DNA of 32,801 nt from an uncultured Bacteroidota bacterium (GTDB lineage Bacteria > Bacteroidota > Bacteroidia > UKL13-3), in the NCBI GenBank assembly GCA_903888395.1, contig CAISTO010000263.1:1-32801 (forward strand), written 5' to 3'. Both the position numbers and the translations under genes were made by a program. Of this stretch, positions 8,556 to 16,579 are shown piece after piece; the stretch's first letter is position 1, and each line of letters starts with the position of its first letter. Under the pieces are notes generated by a model. The model saw only the letters and a list, made by a program, of their open reading frames with translations, did no database searches and was not told the DNA's origin.

Positions 8556-8704
8556 ATGGAAAATGATAGTTTGTCTGAACATTTTTTTTTACTGTAAAAT
8601 CGGTCATATGCAGGTTTCCAGATAATGTAAAATTTGATAATGAAAGTGGATGCGAATATGTTGTTAATTTAACACCAAATTTGTCAACCTACATTTGCAG
8701 CTAA
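8556..8704 (+). pseudogene. Small gene broken (or switched) at a T9 tract
   Basis: An ATG at 8556, four bases after the DUF4116 stop, opens a frame that ends after 13 codons at TAA 8595-8597. The break lies just past a run of nine T (8582-8590). Adding one T would join it to an open frame (TVKSVICRFPDNVKFDNESG and onwards) ending at TAA 8702-8704, giving a 50-residue protein. It is thus a recent frameshift, a phase-variable tract, or a read error. The family is unknown. Confidence 0.4.
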
Positions 8705-8748
8705 TAATTTTTGATTTAATGTAAAATTAAATATATAAAAACTAATTT

Positions 8749-9042
8749 ATGAATTTAGATTTAAGAAAAGATGACCTAAATAGAATCGGCAACACTAAGT
8801 TTGAAGAAAATGGATTTTTGTGCATAATTTGTAATTCAGAAACTGCTAATATTGAACAAATATTGCTTCGAAATATTTTAAAATTATTTGGTAAATACGA
8901 GATTCTAAAAGTAAATGATTATGCATGGAACGAGGAAGACGCTGAAAACTGGAAATTTGACGTTAAAATATTAACAAACATGCCCATAAAAGTATACAAC
9001 ATAGAATTTAACGTAACAATCGGTAAAAACCTAACTACTTAG
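8749..9042 (+). CDS. Small protein of unknown function
   Basis: 97 residues, acidic, predicted alpha/beta: a helix at NIEQILLRNILKLFGKY and strands FLCIICN, YEILKVNDYAW and YNIEFNVTI. There is no signal peptide or membrane segment and no motif that I recognise. It follows the DUF4116 gene and the frameshifted small gene on the same strand, with nothing on the plus strand after it for 11 kb. Size, composition and setting would suit an immunity or antitoxin-like protein, but that is only a guess. Start chosen at the only ATG of the frame. Confidence 0.5.
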   Translation: MNLDLRKDDLNRIGNTKFEENGFLCIICNSETANIEQILLRNILKLFGKYEILKVNDYAWNEEDAENWKFDVKILTNMPIKVYNIEFNVTIGKNLTT

Positions 9043-9233
9043 AGTCATGTTTTATGATTCGGGCTAATTACCCCAACTTATGATTAAACGATTATTGAAC
9101 ACCATTGAAAAATGAGTATATACAAAATTAATTAACCCAACAACCAACAAAGTAAACCAATGATAGATAAAAATTATTAATACTTAAATTGAAAATTTAT
9201 CTGAAACAGAAGAAATGGTATTAATTTGACTTG

Positions 9234-9503
9234 TTATTTTAATTCTATAAAGCTGTTTTCTTGAACTTTATTTAGTTTTTCTAACTCTAATTTTAGTAAT
9301 TTATCCAAGTCGCTATACCATAGTAGGTGTTTGCTCCATTTATGGCATTTTGGACAGGAAGTGTCTTCCCATTTCTTTTTACATTTAGGACAAACGGCTC
9401 CCGTTTCAAAAGTATTCCATATATGTTTGCATGAGCATATCCATAATTTTTCACCTGTTGGTTTCCAAGAACATTTTGGACATTTAATTTCTAGTTTCAT
9501 CAT
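9234..9503 (-). CDS. Double zinc-ribbon protein
   Basis: 89 residues dominated by paired cysteines: CPKC, then CSC with a following His (CSCKHIWNTFETG), CPKC, and CPKC again, followed by an HLLWY motif. This gives two four-ligand zinc ribbons. Such ribbons bind zinc structurally and often sit on nucleic-acid-binding proteins, but no catalytic domain is attached. It is the last gene of the DUF2779 operon, 48 nt after the preceding gene. The frame opens with two Met codons (9503 or 9500). I recognise the layout as a recurrent small Bacteroidota protein of unknown role. Confidence 0.68.
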   Translation of the reverse strand: MMKLEIKCPKCSWKPTGEKLWICSCKHIWNTFETGAVCPKCKKKWEDTSCPKCHKWSKHLLWYSDLDKLLKLELEKLNKVQENSFIELK

Positions 9504-9551
9504 TATATTTTATGCTAAAGTTTATTATTCATCATTCAAATTGATCCTATG

Positions 9552-10322
9552 TTAAAAAGGTAAATCTTCGATATTTTTCTTAATCATCAATGCTATTAAT
9601 TTATCTCTAAAGTCTATGTCCTTAGAATTCTCTATAGGAACATGTTCATAAGGTATATTTGTACCCTCGGGGTTAATTGAACTCCAAATATCAATATTAA
9701 TACAATGAGCATATTCACTTATTGGTATTGAAATTAAATCTTTTATAGCTATTTTATTTTTATAAATAATTTTCCCCGTGTCCCCTATTTCAAACTCTAA
9801 AGTGTAATTTTCATATTCTTCAAAATTTTCATTATCAAATCTTCCATTAATTATATTTGGAAACTTGGAAGGCAGAACCTCAAACATTCGACATGGAAAT
9901 AAATTACCAGATATTTTATCAATCAGATAAAATGAAGAAGCGGATACATTATTGTGTAAAATATAATAATGAGGTAAATCTGGGTGCTCAAAAATATGAT
10001 CATATAAAAAATTATCAGCTATAAATTGATTTTTAATTTCCCATGTTAAATTATGCATTGGAATATAAGAAAGACCTTCTACAATATTTTGAATTAAAAC
10101 ATTATAATTATTTGTATTTATAAAATGATCATTTAACAGTAATTCCTCTAGTGGTATTAGGTTTCCATTGTTAAAATTTAAATTATAATCATTAACTGCA
10201 TTGATACAATTTTCAAATTGTAATTCGTTGTTAAAATATCCCCTGAAAAAATGTTTTTCTAGAAGATAATCAAATAAAAATCCGTAGTCTTTTCTTGTGT
10301 TCTCTATTTTTTTAAAAATCAT
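9552..10322 (-). CDS. Unknown protein with an SSB-like C-terminal tail
   Basis: 256 residues, acidic and Asn-rich, with no signal peptide or membrane segment and no domain that I recognise. The sequence alternates helices and strands (YIPMHNLTWEIKNQFIADNF, ASSFYLIDKISGNLFPCRMF). The last residues are IEDLPF, which resembles the C-terminal tip of single-stranded DNA-binding protein (DDDIPF in E. coli, DDLPF-like in many Bacteroidota), the docking tail for repair and replication enzymes. The gene lies 24 nt after the 124-residue gene in the operon led by a DUF2779 nuclease. The tail may target the protein to SSB-binding partners; this is inference. Confidence 0.6.
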   Translation of the reverse strand: MIFKKIENTRKDYGFLFDYLLEKHFFRGYFNNELQFENCINAVNDYNLNFNNGNLIPLEELLLNDHFINTNNYNVLIQNIVEGLSYIPMHNLTWEIKNQFIADNFLYDHIFEHPDLPHYYILHNNVSASSFYLIDKISGNLFPCRMFEVLPSKFPNIINGRFDNENFEEYENYTLEFEIGDTGKIIYKNKIAIKDLISIPISEYAHCINIDIWSSINPEGTNIPYEHVPIENSKDIDFRDKLIALMIKKNIEDLPF

Positions 10323-10346
10323 GGTTACTTTTTAAATTATTTTATA

Positions 10347-10721
10347 TTAATTAACAATTGGCGTACTTTTGGTTGGAACTTTGTTATATAAAACAAATTC
10401 ATTATTTTCATTATCTATAAAATAAAATTGGTCTATAATATATCCCAACTTTAAAAATTGATAATTTGCTTTTCTCCTCAAAAATAAGATATTTAAAAGT
10501 GCAAAAAGAGAATAACACTCCTCTACGCTTAATTCGAGCGGCAAATCAATGCTAAATCCAAAACCTTCATTGATTTTTTTAATTCCAGCTTCCGTAATTA
10601 CATCTAATTCCTCTTGCTTAGATAATATTAAACTAATAAAATATTCACCTGATATCGGTAGTTGAATAAATGATTCTAAGTCATCAAAAAACAACTTACA
10701 TTTTTGTTTTATGTCTTCCAT
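10347..10721 (-). CDS. Unknown 124-residue protein
   Basis: A small acidic protein with helical segments (CKLFFDDLESFIQLP, ECYSLFALLNILFLRRKA) and a strand-rich end (QFYFIDNENNEFVLYNKVP). No known motif is seen. It starts 5 nt after the stop of the DUF2779 nuclease, so it is very likely translated from the same message and may be its partner. A decayed copy of its C-terminus survives at 15128-15217. The central part also has a weak resemblance in layout to the 150-residue protein at 13590-14042 (helix with an SLFALL / ALFRLF core, then a strand with KGxxF-like features), which I regard as unproven. Confidence 0.55.
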   Translation of the reverse strand: MEDIKQKCKLFFDDLESFIQLPISGEYFISLILSKQEELDVITEAGIKKINEGFGFSIDLPLELSVEECYSLFALLNILFLRRKANYQFLKLGYIIDQFYFIDNENNEFVLYNKVPTKSTPIVN

Positions 10722-10726
10722 ATTAT

Positions 10727-12703
10727 TTAAAATAAAAACATATTTTCACCTATGATCTCTTTAAAATGCTCGTAAATCATCACCATTGCTAAGGTATCTA
10801 ATTCACAGTATTTCAATAAAGCTTTAGTAATTTCTGTTCTTTCTTTTTCAGTCATATCTTGATACTGCAATTTAGAATACCCTGTAAGCGCTGCTCCTCC
10901 ATCTGATATTTCTTCTATTTCTGAAATGTTGTTTTTTAAATCCTCATCTATCCAACCATCAAATACCGGTGGTAACATTTTGTATGGATTTACAATTCTA
11001 CCATCTTCTATTTTTAACCAAATATGATTGACATCAAAATTTTTACTTGTCAAATTAATTGAACCAATTGCTTGACTGTATTTTTGTTTTAAATAGTCAC
11101 TCGAATTCAATGAGGCTGGCAATACTGCTTTGATGGAATTGGAACCTTTTGTATATGGATTATAATAATAATCTTTTACAATTTTATTTAAATCCACCAT
11201 GTTACGATCTCCCTCCCATTTTTCAACGCTTTTATCAGTTGATTTGGTAATAGTTTTTAGAAATGTAATTAATTCTTCCTTGTCCACTTCATTGCTTGCA
11301 TTCAGTTGTACTATAATTGCATTTAAAATCGAATTCTCATGGGTAGCAAATTTAAAAATAGTTCCATTATCGTTCTCTAATGCTTTTTTTAATGCTCGGG
11401 CAAAAATGAAATTCGGAAATTCTCCTGGGGTATTGCTTATAAATTCAGATTTATGCTCAATGGTTCCATCCTCAAGATACATATGATGAGAGAATTGAAA
11501 TGCAACTGACTCATATGGTTTTCTGCCAGCAGTAAAAGGCAGGGCAACAGTGCTTGTTTCAAAATCGATAAAATGCAATGGGAATTTCCATTTTGCCATT
11601 TCGTTTTTCAAACCATCCTTTTCTACATGTATTGAATTGTCATTGTCTCTTGCTTTTTCTACCTGAATCCATTGTCTTTCACCCGATGAAATTTTATCGG
11701 CTAAAACTTCAATTTTAAAATCATCTTCGGTAAGGTCTTGCATAAAAAGACGATTGGATTCCATCAAATCTTTGCCTCTAAAATTCCAAACTTCCATGGC
11801 ATTTGGCTTCTTAAAATCATCTTCTAGCCAATTATGTTGCTTTTTAAAACAATATTCAAATCCAGACAACAAACCGTTTTGTTTGTCTTCAATAGTAGCC
11901 TTGAATTCGCATTTCTTACAGGCACTATATTTTGTTTCCCAATTAATATATTTTGAGGCTAAATAGGAATCTTTAAACAATTTTAAGGCCTCGTGGAAAC
12001 CTAAATTATCATGGTATCTATATTTGTCATTAATAATATCATTTACAATAATATCTACATTTATTTCCGATAAAACGGATTCTCCAATTTCCTCAATGCT
12101 GCTAACTTTTGTAATAATATCTGTTCTAGGATTTCCATTAGCAGGAACTCTAAATAGTTGATTTAATCCATCAATTGTAGCTGATTTAGTTTTATCAGCC
12201 ATCATAAAATAAGCCTCAAATTGAAAGTTAGGACAAGTTAGCGAGGCAATATGTTTTTGAAAAGCCAAATCAAATAAATAAGGTTTCCAGCTACTAACTA
12301 ATCCACCACGGACACCAACGAAAATATTTTTTTCATTGGGATTGAAAGATTTTGCTTTCACTTCAATCAATCGAATGTGATTGCCTTTTTTTACTAAAAT
12401 ATCTGTTCTAATAAAGAAATTATCTACTAAAAAAGCGGCCTCGTATATAACAACATTCTCTAATAATAATGCTTCCTGAGTTAACTGAAATGCTTTTTCG
12501 TATTCGTAATTCTCCGTATTAATAAAAATACCATTTGGATAATGCAAACGTGCCAATTCTTCTACTTGAAATCCGCCTTTTGCAAGCGCCTGCAAAAAAG
12601 AATCAGCATTTTTTTGATTTGCAAATTGCTTATCACTTGTAAAAAACAATTTATTAGGACATTCTAGCCCTAACTTAAAACGAGATTTTGAGAGTACTTT
12701 CAT
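10727..12703 (-). CDS. DUF2779 protein: Cys-cluster PD-(D/E)XK nuclease fused to a DEDD-like exonuclease
   Basis: 658 residues with two predicted nuclease domains. N-terminal half: SKSRFKLGLECP (Cys 15), RTDILV (Asp 101), IEVKAK (Glu 114, Lys 116) and a later cluster CKKC (262, 265) with Cys 285. This is the Cas4/AddB-type layout of a PD-(D/E)XK nuclease stapled by four cysteines, probably an iron-sulfur cluster. C-terminal half (DUF2779): FIDFET (Asp 380, Glu 382), KFATHENSIL, SNSIKAVLP and KYCELDTLAM (Asp 636), fitting a DEDD/RNase-H-like 3'-5' exonuclease. It heads an operon with the 124-, 256- and 89-residue genes and has palindrome promoter B. A shorter paralog lies at 26552-28069 under a different operator. 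Family function is uncharacterised; nuclease roles are read from motifs. Confidence 0.83.
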   Translation of the reverse strand: MKVLSKSRFKLGLECPNKLFFTSDKQFANQKNADSFLQALAKGGFQVEELARLHYPNGIFINTENYEYEKAFQLTQEALLLENVVIYEAAFLVDNFFIRTDILVKKGNHIRLIEVKAKSFNPNEKNIFVGVRGGLVSSWKPYLFDLAFQKHIASLTCPNFQFEAYFMMADKTKSATIDGLNQLFRVPANGNPRTDIITKVSSIEEIGESVLSEINVDIIVNDIINDKYRYHDNLGFHEALKLFKDSYLASKYINWETKYSACKKCEFKATIEDKQNGLLSGFEYCFKKQHNWLEDDFKKPNAMEVWNFRGKDLMESNRLFMQDLTEDDFKIEVLADKISSGERQWIQVEKARDNDNSIHVEKDGLKNEMAKWKFPLHFIDFETSTVALPFTAGRKPYESVAFQFSHHMYLEDGTIEHKSEFISNTPGEFPNFIFARALKKALENDNGTIFKFATHENSILNAIIVQLNASNEVDKEELITFLKTITKSTDKSVEKWEGDRNMVDLNKIVKDYYYNPYTKGSNSIKAVLPASLNSSDYLKQKYSQAIGSINLTSKNFDVNHIWLKIEDGRIVNPYKMLPPVFDGWIDEDLKNNISEIEEISDGGAALTGYSKLQYQDMTEKERTEITKALLKYCELDTLAMVMIYEHFKEIIGENMFLF

Positions 12704-12729
12704 TGTTAATAAATGTTTTAATTATTACA

Positions 12730-12776
12730 CAATGTTAGCTAATTTACTTTAAATATAATTATTAAGTAACGTTACT
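12730..12776 (-). promoter_or_regulatory. Palindrome-type promoter B (AGTAACGTTACT + TAACATTG)
   Basis: The palindrome AGTAACGTTACT lies at 12765-12776 (14-bp perfect when A and T flanks are included). On the minus strand a near-consensus -7 box TAACATTG (one mismatch) follows after 27 bp at 12730-12737. The predicted start near 12723 is 20 nt before the DUF2779 gene. No -33 TTG is seen. Confidence 0.55.
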
Positions 12777-12835
12777 TTCAGAACTATATTTCAACATCGT
12801 ATAAATAAAATATCGATTATTAATAAAAAAAATAA

Positions 12836-13549
12836 TCAACTTATCCAAATCATTCTTGAACTTTGAATTACCCATTTTTTGTTGGTTTTAACAAAAATAA
12901 ATTCATGACCTTTGCCTATATTTGGAACTATTTTATAGCCGTTATATACTCTTCTTGAATTTTGTTTGGATACAGATAAATAGATGTTATTTCCTGGTTT
13001 TGGACGTTTTAAACTAATCCTATTTTCCATTGGTACTGGTAAGGCTTTATTGTCTTTTATTTTATAATGTTTAATTATTTTTATGCTATTTTCTATTTTA
13101 GGAAATTGGTTTAAAATTTCTGTTTTAACTGCTTTTAACGGTGCTGTATTTAAATATTTATCACCTGCCGTCATGTTCGTTATTATTTTTTGAATTCTAC
13201 GAATGTCTGAATTCAGAATAAAATCAAAATTTAGCATAGCTAATATTTCATTTTTTTGAGCGATTAAATCCTTTGTATTTAATTCTTTTCCAGAAGCAAG
13301 ATTCATGTCATCAATATATTTTATTATATTGTTCAGTTCATTGGTAAAATATTCTTTATCCTTTAATTCCTTTCTTGCTACTTGAAGCTCTTCAAAAAAG
13401 TAAAGATCTATTTCAAATTTCAATTTATAGAGTGGTTCAATTTGATTATTGGTTAAAACATCCAAATAAAATGTATCATTGGTATTTTCAGCATCTTTAA
13501 CTTCTATTACCTCTGAAAAATCAATTGCATTTTTTATCATTCTCTTCAT
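12836..13549 (-). CDS. Unknown protein, 237 residues
   Basis: A basic-ended cytoplasmic-type protein. The middle is helical and charged (EELQVARKELKDKEYFTNEL, KDLIAQKNEILAML), and the last 65 residues are strand-rich and basic (RISLKRPKPGNNIYLSVSKQ, then GHEFIFVKTNKKWVIQSSRM) and could be a small beta domain. No signal peptide, membrane segment or catalytic motif is recognised. It follows the 150-residue gene by 40 nt and is the last gene of the unit that starts with the DUF4116-type gene, 59 bp from the divergently read palindrome B. I cannot assign a function. Confidence 0.5.
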   Translation of the reverse strand: MKRMIKNAIDFSEVIEVKDAENTNDTFYLDVLTNNQIEPLYKLKFEIDLYFFEELQVARKELKDKEYFTNELNNIIKYIDDMNLASGKELNTKDLIAQKNEILAMLNFDFILNSDIRRIQKIITNMTAGDKYLNTAPLKAVKTEILNQFPKIENSIKIIKHYKIKDNKALPVPMENRISLKRPKPGNNIYLSVSKQNSRRVYNGYKIVPNIGKGHEFIFVKTNKKWVIQSSRMIWIS

Positions 13550-13589
13550 TGATGATTGGAGTTTAGTTTTTTTTCTTTAAAGGAAGTTC

Positions 13590-14042
13590 TTAGTCAAAAG
13601 ATGGGTATTCACAAAAATTATAATAAACTACTTTACTCCCATCTATTACATGTTGAAATGTAATACTATCAAGTGCTCCTCTTTTACCGTTAAATATAAA
13701 ACCATGTTTGCATTTTCTTTGAATATTTTTAAAATGAAACAATCTAAATAATGCACTAAAACCCATGACATCTATTTCTGTAAACGGTTTTTCAATTGTT
13801 AATCCAACACCCTCAAGTACCTGCCTACATCCATTGGCCAAAACTTCTAAATCTTCATGATCAAAATCAACTGGAGGCTGATTAAATGCATCGTCTTTCC
13901 TGTATTTTTCTGGACCCAACTTAGTATAAAGCCATGCTTTTGAAAATATGTATACAAAACGATTTGAATCAACAAGATTTTTTTCTTTTTCAGAAAATTG
14001 ATTAATTGTTTTATCTAATAATGCTGTTTGACTACTTTCCAT
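13590..14042 (-). CDS. Unknown protein, 150 residues
   Basis: Mixed alpha/beta protein. An N-terminal helical region (ALLDKTINQFSEKEKNLVDS) is followed by a block with aromatic residues (FVYIFSKAWLYTKLGPEKY), a middle part (GVGLTIEKPFTEIDVMGFSA) and a C-terminal strand region (GALDSITFQHVIDGSKVVYY). No known motif. It lies 114 nt downstream of the DUF4116-type gene and 40 nt upstream of the 237-residue gene, all on the minus strand, so the three may form one unit. Its centre may be distantly related to the 124-residue protein at 10347-10721, which would make the two nearby clusters duplicates of each other. Confidence 0.5.
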   Translation of the reverse strand: MESSQTALLDKTINQFSEKEKNLVDSNRFVYIFSKAWLYTKLGPEKYRKDDAFNQPPVDFDHEDLEVLANGCRQVLEGVGLTIEKPFTEIDVMGFSALFRLFHFKNIQRKCKHGFIFNGKRGALDSITFQHVIDGSKVVYYNFCEYPSFD

Positions 14043-14156
14043 TTTAATTAATTAAATTATACAAAATGTTCAAGAATGCTGCTTTAAATTACGATAATGA
14101 TAAAACACTGTTAATGTTTTTATTTTTTTAAAATTCATAATTTTATTAATTTTTCA

Positions 14157-15113
14157 TCAAAAAGGTAAATTATCCAAATCCATTCCTTTAATACTAAAAG
14201 GTAGGTCATCGTCATTTATATTCATTTTAAATTCATCATGCAAATCCTGTAATATTTTATGTTTAGCTATTAAATTATTATTTACTAAACCCATAATTTT
14301 AATATTTAACTTACTGGCTTCAATGATAAATTCTTCGTCATTACTAAGTGTTCCTGAGCAATATATAAATGCTTCTGCGTTTTCCTTAATTGCTTTGAGC
14401 ACAATTTCTTTATCTGCTATAAAAGCTGGAGCATATTGAAGATTTAAACCGTTATTTTCTACTGCGGCTAACACAATGTTCCTGTCTATAATTTTATATA
14501 ATAAATCTAATTCTTCAAAAGGATATGTTTCGTCATCCGTATTTCCGAGACTCTTTAAAGTTTTATCATCCTTTGAATATTTAAATACTTCCCTATAATC
14601 ACCATTATTTTCGTCATCAATTATTATTTCCAATAAACCTTCACTGAATTTAAAATCTATATTACAATATCCATCATCATATAAATTAGCATTCCAGCTA
14701 TTTAATAATTCACCGTCATGATTATAAAGAAAAATTGAACCATAAAAGTTTATACTTATCAAATCATTAAAAGGTGATTTTTTGTATTTATAAAAAAGTA
14801 AAGGAAAATTTTCTAAGTTAATATCTTCATTTATTTCTAATTCATTATCTGAAAAATAATAAAAATCTTTATGTCCACATGAAAAACTATCTGATGTCCA
14901 TCTCCTATCAATTCTTATTTGACCGAATAAAAAATCAATGTCAACATTTTTAAAATCAAAGGTTTCTAAAAATCCAGGAAATATTTTTTCAATATTCATT
15001 TCATCAATCTCCAAACCAAATGACATATTACCTAATTTATAGTTCTGATAAATTTGGCAAAAATGAATTTGAAGTAACTTTTTATTTGAAGCTATTTTAT
15101 GAATTGTTTTCAT
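14157..15113 (-). CDS. DUF4116-type protein with two SSB-like tail motifs
   Basis: 318 residues. The first 200 are homologous to the start of the protein at 7431-8552 (shared PGFLETFDF, DFYYF/NYFFY, LYNHDGELLNSWNANLYDDG). Two or three DUF4116-like repeats follow (LQYAPAFIADKEIVLKAIKE, FIYCSGTLSNDEEFIIEA). The end is remarkable: NINDDDLPFSIKG and then the terminal MDLDNLPF, so an SSB-C-terminus-like DDDLPF occurs twice, once at the very end. In SSB this acidic-aromatic tip docks onto RecQ, RecO, ExoI, PriA and others. Transcription probably comes from palindrome promoter C, through a leader of about 98 nt that contains a gene relic. Role unknown; an SSB-partner mimic is an inference. Confidence 0.65.
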   Translation of the reverse strand: MKTIHKIASNKKLLQIHFCQIYQNYKLGNMSFGLEIDEMNIEKIFPGFLETFDFKNVDIDFLFGQIRIDRRWTSDSFSCGHKDFYYFSDNELEINEDINLENFPLLFYKYKKSPFNDLISINFYGSIFLYNHDGELLNSWNANLYDDGYCNIDFKFSEGLLEIIIDDENNGDYREVFKYSKDDKTLKSLGNTDDETYPFEELDLLYKIIDRNIVLAAVENNGLNLQYAPAFIADKEIVLKAIKENAEAFIYCSGTLSNDEEFIIEASKLNIKIMGLVNNNLIAKHKILQDLHDEFKMNINDDDLPFSIKGMDLDNLPF

Positions 15114-15127
15114 GTATAATTTTTTAA

Positions 15128-15217
15128 TTAATTAGTAATTGGCGTTCATTTGGTTGGAACCTTAATGAAAATAACAAATTCATCATTTTCATTCTCCAAA
15201 TGTTGTTTATTATTACA
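15128..15217 (-). pseudogene. Relic of a second copy of the 124-residue gene
   Basis: The minus strand reads ENENDEFVIFIKVPTK, a TGA stop, TPITN and a final stop at 15128-15130. The intact gene at 10347-10721 ends in NENNEFVLYNKVPTK, S, TPIVN. The match is clear and shows the Ser codon replaced by a stop. Only the last 25 or so codons survive. The relic sits directly after promoter C, as if the rest had been deleted. Confidence 0.6.
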
Positions 15218-15263
15218 CAAAATTATGCACTTTACATAAAATCGAAAATTTAGTAATATTACA
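15218..15263 (-). promoter_or_regulatory. Palindrome-type promoter C (TGTAATATTACT + TAATTTTG)
   Basis: On the minus strand TGTAATATTACT (15252-15263, one mismatch to the palindrome) is followed after 26 bp by a perfect -7 box TAATTTTG (15218-15225). The predicted start is near 15211, about 98 nt before the DUF4116-type gene. There is no TTG in the -33 region. Confidence 0.55.
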
Positions 15264-15290
15264 ATTTAGTGTTGTATAACATTCAAAGGC

Positions 15291-16511
15291 TTAATTAATA
15301 GCTAGCTCATAAAATTCCTTATAATCTTTGCGTGTAAATAATTGAATAACATAGGGAAATGCTTTTGCACGCTGTATAGGGTTTTCTATTCTTTTTTCTA
15401 AATTTTTTATTTTTATTTCAAGTTTGGATATTTCCTCAGCTGTTTCTCTTGTGTTGGTTTTCACCTTGTTTTTAACTAATAATTTTATTTCTGATTTTAA
15501 ATTCTCAACTTCTTTTTTAATTTCTTGAACTAATTTTTCAATTGCAATTTCATCATGTGAATTCTTTTTGATGATATAAAATTTAGCTAAATTAAAACCA
15601 AGCGTTTCGTTTAACTTATTATTTATGCCATTTATATATTTAGCAGTTTTTTCAGCATTCAAATAATAACTTCCAATATTTGCAGACCTTAAATTTCCAA
15701 AATTACTCATTGAATCAATTAAAAATTGATTGATTAGTTCTCCTTTTTTATCATAAATTTTCTCTGAAAAATTATTACCTAGTCCTTCAGCGGAAGCTAA
15801 TATATAATAAAGGAACAATTCTGTTTTTGTAAATTTAATGAAGTTCTCTCCTATCCAAATTTCCAAATTATTATTCTTCTTCCGAACAGATAAGTTTAAA
15901 GGTTTTAGGTTTTTATTATAACTATCCTGTAATAAAAAATTACTCCTTAAATCCTCCAAAAATTTCATTGATTGGAATAATGTGGCATTTGACAGTCCGC
16001 CTTTTATAAATTCTTTAATGCAGGTGGTACAAATATCAGCTGTTCGTAATTTGAGTGTTATGTCAATTTTGGAATTACACATGTCGTTGATACAACCAAT
16101 AGATTTTTGGTGAGCATGCTTTGGATTGAAATTACTCACACATTGTAAAATATTCTCAATTACTTGATATGCAACCAATACTTTCTTTTCGGCATTAGAA
16201 AATAGCTCCCAATGTTCTGTGCAAACAAAAATATTTTTGCTTTTTGAATTATAAAAAGAAAAAAATCCACTGTAAGATAAAGGAGAAATGAGTATAGCAA
16301 TATCCGTTGCTGGAATTTTATTTTTTTTTCTAAAGTCGTTACATATATCAAACAAGGAGTCAAAAGAATTGATGTTTTCAAACTCAATATTGTGATTATA
16401 CTCGGTATTTAAAACAAATTCGAATTGACCTTTAAAATTTTTCAATTCATTAAATGTTTCATTTAACAAATTGTTTTGGTCAGAATTAATGGAAAAAAGA
16501 TGAATATTCAT
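15291..16511 (-). CDS. Cys-rich zinc-site protein with coiled coil, possibly a degenerate zincin
   Basis: 406 residues from the ATG at 16511; an upstream ATG at 16541 adds 10 residues, but the later one fits the AT-rich leader better. Residues 60-165 hold a block with a C-x4-C...C-x2-C zinc site: GCINDMC (140, 145) and ADICTTC (161, 164), preceded by KHAH. The spacing recalls the Cys cluster after the active site of archaemetzincin-like peptidases, but where an HExxH would be expected the sequence is AYQVIENIL, so catalytic residues seem lost. A long charged coiled coil (about 326-385, ending in EEISKLEIKIKNLEKRIEN) precedes a short tail. It is last of an eight-gene operon. The zincin idea is weak; the zinc site itself is clear. 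Confidence 0.5.
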   Translation of the reverse strand: MNIHLFSINSDQNNLLNETFNELKNFKGQFEFVLNTEYNHNIEFENINSFDSLFDICNDFRKKNKIPATDIAILISPLSYSGFFSFYNSKSKNIFVCTEHWELFSNAEKKVLVAYQVIENILQCVSNFNPKHAHQKSIGCINDMCNSKIDITLKLRTADICTTCIKEFIKGGLSNATLFQSMKFLEDLRSNFLLQDSYNKNLKPLNLSVRKKNNNLEIWIGENFIKFTKTELFLYYILASAEGLGNNFSEKIYDKKGELINQFLIDSMSNFGNLRSANIGSYYLNAEKTAKYINGINNKLNETLGFNLAKFYIIKKNSHDEIAIEKLVQEIKKEVENLKSEIKLLVKNKVKTNTRETAEEISKLEIKIKNLEKRIENPIQRAKAFPYVIQLFTRKDYKEFYELAIN

Positions 16512-16579
16512 AAATTTAATTATTTGATTATTATATAGCAACGTTAATTATTATTTATGAAAATAAAAATTAAAAGTAG

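Noticed and set aside
9043-9233. Possible relic reading IENLSETEEMVLI before a stop in the gap between convergent genes
   Set aside because: Only about 13 codons, no match to any gene in the window and no start; too short to support.
15291-16541. Start of the Cys-rich protein at the upstream ATG at 16541
   Set aside because: The extra 10 residues are AT-rich leader-like sequence; the ATG at 16511 begins a regular protein start. Not proven.
16537-16548. AGCAACGTTAAT, a possible seventh copy of the 12-bp palindrome, upstream of the Cys-rich protein gene
   Set aside because: It has two mismatches, and 26-27 bp further on the minus strand there is no -7 box; that distance already falls at the start codon. 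The gene is better explained as part of the operon from promoter D.
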